A stretch of DNA of 7,388 nucleotides. It comes from JBAZFF01 sp041653495 (GTDB lineage: Bacteria; Patescibacteriota; Minisyncoccia; Minisyncoccales; RBG-13-42-11). The notes beneath the pieces were generated by a model that did not search any database, was not told the DNA's origin, and saw nothing but the letters and a program-made list of their open reading frames with translations. Position numbers and translations under genes: made by a program. The DNA is taken from assembly GCA_041653495.1 (NCBI GenBank), contig JBAZFF010000024.1:1-7388 (forward strand), written 5' to 3'. This document shows, in pieces, positions 5,160 to 7,388 of this stretch (its first letter is position 1; each line of letters opens with the position of its first letter).

Positions 5160-6518
5160 TTACTCTAATTTAGCAATATCCTCCGCATATTGGGAGGTGA
5201 TATTCATAATGGGATATCCATAATCCCTCTTATACACGCTGGCATAAGATGATTTTGACCAGCCGGGGCCTGCAAAATAGCTCAAAGCGGCATTGAGTTC
5301 TCCGTTATAAGCCTGGGATTTTGCCCCATAATCCGAAAGGTACAACCCCGCAGCGAGGAACGAATCTTTAATCGCCCAGGGATTGGCGGCTCTTCCTAAA
5401 ATCTCTTCTATCCTTTCTCTGTAATTCTGCCAGGTGGCGGGAATGAACTGGGCCGGGCCCATTGCTCCTCCCCAGCCGTAACTCATGGGGCAGGAAACCG
5501 GGGTGTTATAGGGATCTTTTCCCAACTCCTCTGTAATGTCCAAGAACGGAGGTATGTCCCTGGAAGGACTCATCACCTTGGATGCTGAAGCTCCAGTCTT
5601 TATAACTATGCCCGATCCTGTCTGGGTGTTTCTTACATAACACTGCCCCACATTTTTTCCTAAGTTGGACTCCTGCGTCATGACGGCCAAGAGGAAAGCC
5701 GGCCTGACTCCGGTCACGCTTTCAACATATTTTGCAATTTCCAAAGCCTCACCAAAGGTGGGAGCCAATGTGTCGCCGGCCAATTCAAAGATCCTGGCCC
5801 TTATCTCCGCAGCTTTCTGCTCGGCCTCGTTCTTCTCTTTCAGCTGCTGCTGGTATTCGGCTTCCGTAATTTTGAGGTACTGGTCTTTCGTGGCTTGGGC
5901 GGTCTGAGATTGATTCTTCTGATATGTCTTTAGGGCGACCACTTTCTCCAGCTCGTCCTTCTCCCCGTCCAGCGATGCCTTCTGGTTCTCCAGAGAGACT
6001 TTCAAACTTTTGATGTTAGCCAAAAGCTCGCTGCTCTTTTCATTCAATGTGTCTAAGGCCGCAAGATCCTCAAAGAATCCGGAAAGATTGTCTTCTGTAA
6101 GCAAGACCTCAAGCATTGAAACTTGGTCCTGCTCGTGTATGGATCTCAATATCCCGGCAAGCTGGACTTTTGAATCGTCTATCTTTAAGCCGGTCTCGTC
6201 TATCGATTCTTCCGTCTCCCCTATCTGATTCTCCAAGCTTTCTATCATTATATTGCTCTGGGAAATTTGAGCATTCAGCTTGCTTATGGTCTTTTTCAGG
6301 ACATAAATCTCATTCTGCAATGTTTTCTTTTCGCTCGCCGTCTTTGAAATATCCTGCTCGTACTGGGCAATCTGCTCTTCCAGCTCGGCCAATTCCGCCT
6401 CCAAGGCGTTTTTCTCGTCTTCTGCCGTCTGGGCTACGGAAAAAACAGGGAATAAAATCCCTGCGGTCAGCAACATAGATAAAATTATTTTCAAAAAAGT
6501 CTTCTGGAAAAGAAGCAT
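5160..6518 (-). CDS. Secreted coiled-coil lytic transglycosylase (PcsB/CwlO-like coiled coil fused to MltB-like domain)
   Basis: The 452-residue protein has a signal peptide (about 1-30, KTFLKIILSMLLTAGILFP core, cleavage likely near VAQ). A long coiled coil (about 33-245) follows, rich in Glu/Lys/Gln/Ala heptads. Its middle (SMLEVLLTEDNLSGFFEDLAAL, 134-155) resembles the PcsB/CwlO regulatory coiled coil. The C-terminus (about 252-452) is a lysozyme-like transglycosylase domain: AVMTQESN with putative catalytic Glu283, then GAMGPAQFIPATW (351-363), then NPWAIKDSFLAAGLYL, the order and spacing of MltB-type enzymes. It would cleave the glycan strands of peptidoglycan outside the membrane. Cys293 and Cys343, between the catalytic Glu and the GAMG motif, could form a disulfide. 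It is last in the fba-bL25 cluster, 9 nt after the bL25 stop. Substrate and partner are inference; the domain assignment is by eye. Confidence 0.88.
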   Translation of the reverse strand: MLLFQKTFLKIILSMLLTAGILFPVFSVAQTAEDEKNALEAELAELEEQIAQYEQDISKTASEKKTLQNEIYVLKKTISKLNAQISQSNIMIESLENQIGETEESIDETGLKIDDSKVQLAGILRSIHEQDQVSMLEVLLTEDNLSGFFEDLAALDTLNEKSSELLANIKSLKVSLENQKASLDGEKDELEKVVALKTYQKNQSQTAQATKDQYLKITEAEYQQQLKEKNEAEQKAAEIRARIFELAGDTLAPTFGEALEIAKYVESVTGVRPAFLLAVMTQESNLGKNVGQCYVRNTQTGSGIVIKTGASASKVMSPSRDIPPFLDITEELGKDPYNTPVSCPMSYGWGGAMGPAQFIPATWQNYRERIEEILGRAANPWAIKDSFLAAGLYLSDYGAKSQAYNGELNAALSYFAGPGWSKSSYASVYKRDYGYPIMNITSQYAEDIAKLE

Positions 6519-6527
6519 AGTTTAAAA

Positions 6528-7181
6528 CTATTTTTTTTCTGGCTCTTCCGCCGGAACTTCCTCCTCTTTCTTTTCTTCCACTTTTTCTACTCCTTCAACA
6601 TTTTCCTCAATAGGCTTCTCTAACTCTTCTTCAACCTTCTGAGGCTGAGCAACCAATGCGATTATCTCATCCAAGCCTTTAACGATTTTAACGTTCGTAG
6701 GCAGTGCCAGATCCTTCACGGTTATCGTATCCTCAAAACTCTTTAACTTCTCCAGGCTGACTTTAATCTCATGAGGAAGATTCTGAGGCAATGACCTGAC
6801 TTCCAGCTCATGAATATTCTTGACTAAGGTTCCTCCCAAATCTTTCACGGCCAAAGATTCTCCTTCAAAAACCAAAGGAATTGCGGCTGTGATTTCTTCA
6901 TCCAGCTTGGGCTGGTAAAAGTCTACGTGCAAAGGGTTCTGGGACATGTAATCCGTCTCCACATCGTGGATTAAGACGCTGTATTTCTTGGAATCTACCG
7001 TCAATCCGATAAGCGAACTTTCTCCCGCTTCCTTGAAAACCTTGTCGAATTCCTTCAAATCCACTTCCAGGGAAATGTTCTTTACCCCGGGACCATATAA
7101 AACAGCGGGAATCTTCCCCTGTTTCCTTAATATTTCCGCCTTCTCCCCTTCTTTTCTTGTTTTTGCTGATAAAGCTATCAT
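6528..7181 (-). CDS. rplY: Large ribosomal subunit protein bL25 (TL5/CTC long form)
   Basis: bL25 binds 5S rRNA in the 50S central protuberance. The 217-residue product is the long two-domain form. The N-terminal L25 domain (about 1-93) has LSAKTRKEGEKAEILRKQGKIPAVLYGPG and the HVDFYQ strand. The C-terminal TL5-type beta domain (about 94-185) includes LPHEIKVSLEKLKSFEDTITVKDL. A low-complexity Glu/Lys/Pro tail (about 186-217) follows, typical of long CTC-like members and probably disordered. The start is fixed by the conserved N-terminus and by the ATGA overlap with the stop codon of the upstream aldolase gene. Translation is therefore probably coupled to that gene. There is no Shine-Dalgarno sequence. 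Confidence 0.94.
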   Translation of the reverse strand: MIALSAKTRKEGEKAEILRKQGKIPAVLYGPGVKNISLEVDLKEFDKVFKEAGESSLIGLTVDSKKYSVLIHDVETDYMSQNPLHVDFYQPKLDEEITAAIPLVFEGESLAVKDLGGTLVKNIHELEVRSLPQNLPHEIKVSLEKLKSFEDTITVKDLALPTNVKIVKGLDEIIALVAQPQKVEEELEKPIEENVEGVEKVEEKKEEEVPAEEPEKK

Positions 7182-7388
7182 ATTTTATTCTTGCTTTGGA
7201 ATAATGTTATTTTATCTTCAACTATTTTCTGAACTTTGGCTATGACTCTCGGCATATACTTATAAGGGACTATTTCCCCGCTTTTTAAAACATCCCTCAG
7301 AGTTTCAGTGTAAGCCACTCTTAAATCCGTATTTACATTCACTTTGGCCATCCCCAGCCCTATCGCTTTTTTAATGCTCTGGCCGGGG
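7178..7388 (-). CDS. fba: Class II fructose-bisphosphate aldolase, C-terminal 69 residues (5' end beyond the window)
   Basis: This frame is open from the right edge to a TGA at 7178-7180. It encodes 69 residues: a segment starting PGQSIKKAIGLGMAKVNVNT, then DLRVAYTETLRDVL, and ending KIVEDKITLFQSKNKI. The GMAKVNVNTDLR stretch matches the phosphate-binding GxxKxNxxTDLR motif of class II aldolases, and the tail matches the PRxYxxxxxxAxxxxVxxKIxLFxS pattern. The enzyme is zinc-dependent and interconverts fructose 1,6-bisphosphate with glyceraldehyde 3-phosphate and dihydroxyacetone phosphate in glycolysis. The zinc-binding histidines lie in the missing part. A related ketose-bisphosphate aldolase (GatY/AgaY type) cannot be excluded. 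Its stop overlaps the bL25 start as ATGA. Confidence 0.85.
   Translation of the reverse strand, partial: PGQSIKKAIGLGMAKVNVNTDLRVAYTETLRDVLKSGEIVPYKYMPRVIAKVQKIVEDKITLFQSKNKI

Noticed and set aside
5665..6478. Plus-strand frames opposite the transglycosylase gene
   Set aside because: They have no start context or domains and are explained by the codon structure of the minus-strand gene.

Overview
The window looks like chromosome of a Candidate Phyla Radiation (Patescibacteria) bacterium. The reasons are a 16S rRNA gene interrupted by a group I intron with its own LAGLIDADG endonuclease gene, compact and overlapping housekeeping genes, a short EF-Ts, and no recognisable Shine-Dalgarno sequence before any start codon. 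The assignment is inference; I cannot place it below that level by eye.

Layout, left to right. Positions 1 to about 1762 (minus strand) hold the 5' part of a 16S rRNA gene, which continues off the left edge. The RNA is split after the equivalent of E. coli U788 by an intron of about 870 nt (128-997). Its P1, P2, P3, P7, P8 and P9 helices can be traced by hand, and a LAGLIDADG homing endonuclease gene sits in the P6 loop. Ahead of the 16S gene are a boxA-like antitermination signal, a hairpin-plus-U-tract terminator, and a 21-residue lysine/cysteine-rich micro-gene with a near-consensus sigma70 promoter. Next come a tRNA-Thr(UGU) gene and, 5 nt away, a small membrane protein gene, then tsf (EF-Ts) and rpsB (uS2). 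All are on the minus strand and probably form one unit, rpsB-tsf-orf112-tRNA-Thr. A 93-nt divergent promoter region separates rpsB from the plus-strand pair rpmE (bL31) and prfA (RF1), which overlap by 8 nt. Converging on prfA with a 2-nt gap is a minus-strand cluster: class II fructose-bisphosphate aldolase (3' end only), bL25, and a secreted coiled-coil/lytic transglycosylase.

Most genes serve translation (16S, tRNA-Thr, EF-Ts, uS2, bL31, bL25, RF1). A glycolytic enzyme and a cell-wall hydrolase share the right-hand operon. The points most worth a second look are the Cys/Lys micro-gene in front of the 16S gene, the copy of the 3' exon inside the 5' end of the intron, a tRNA T-loop with C in place of the near-universal U55, and the fusion of a PcsB/CwlO-like coiled coil to an MltB-like transglycosylase.
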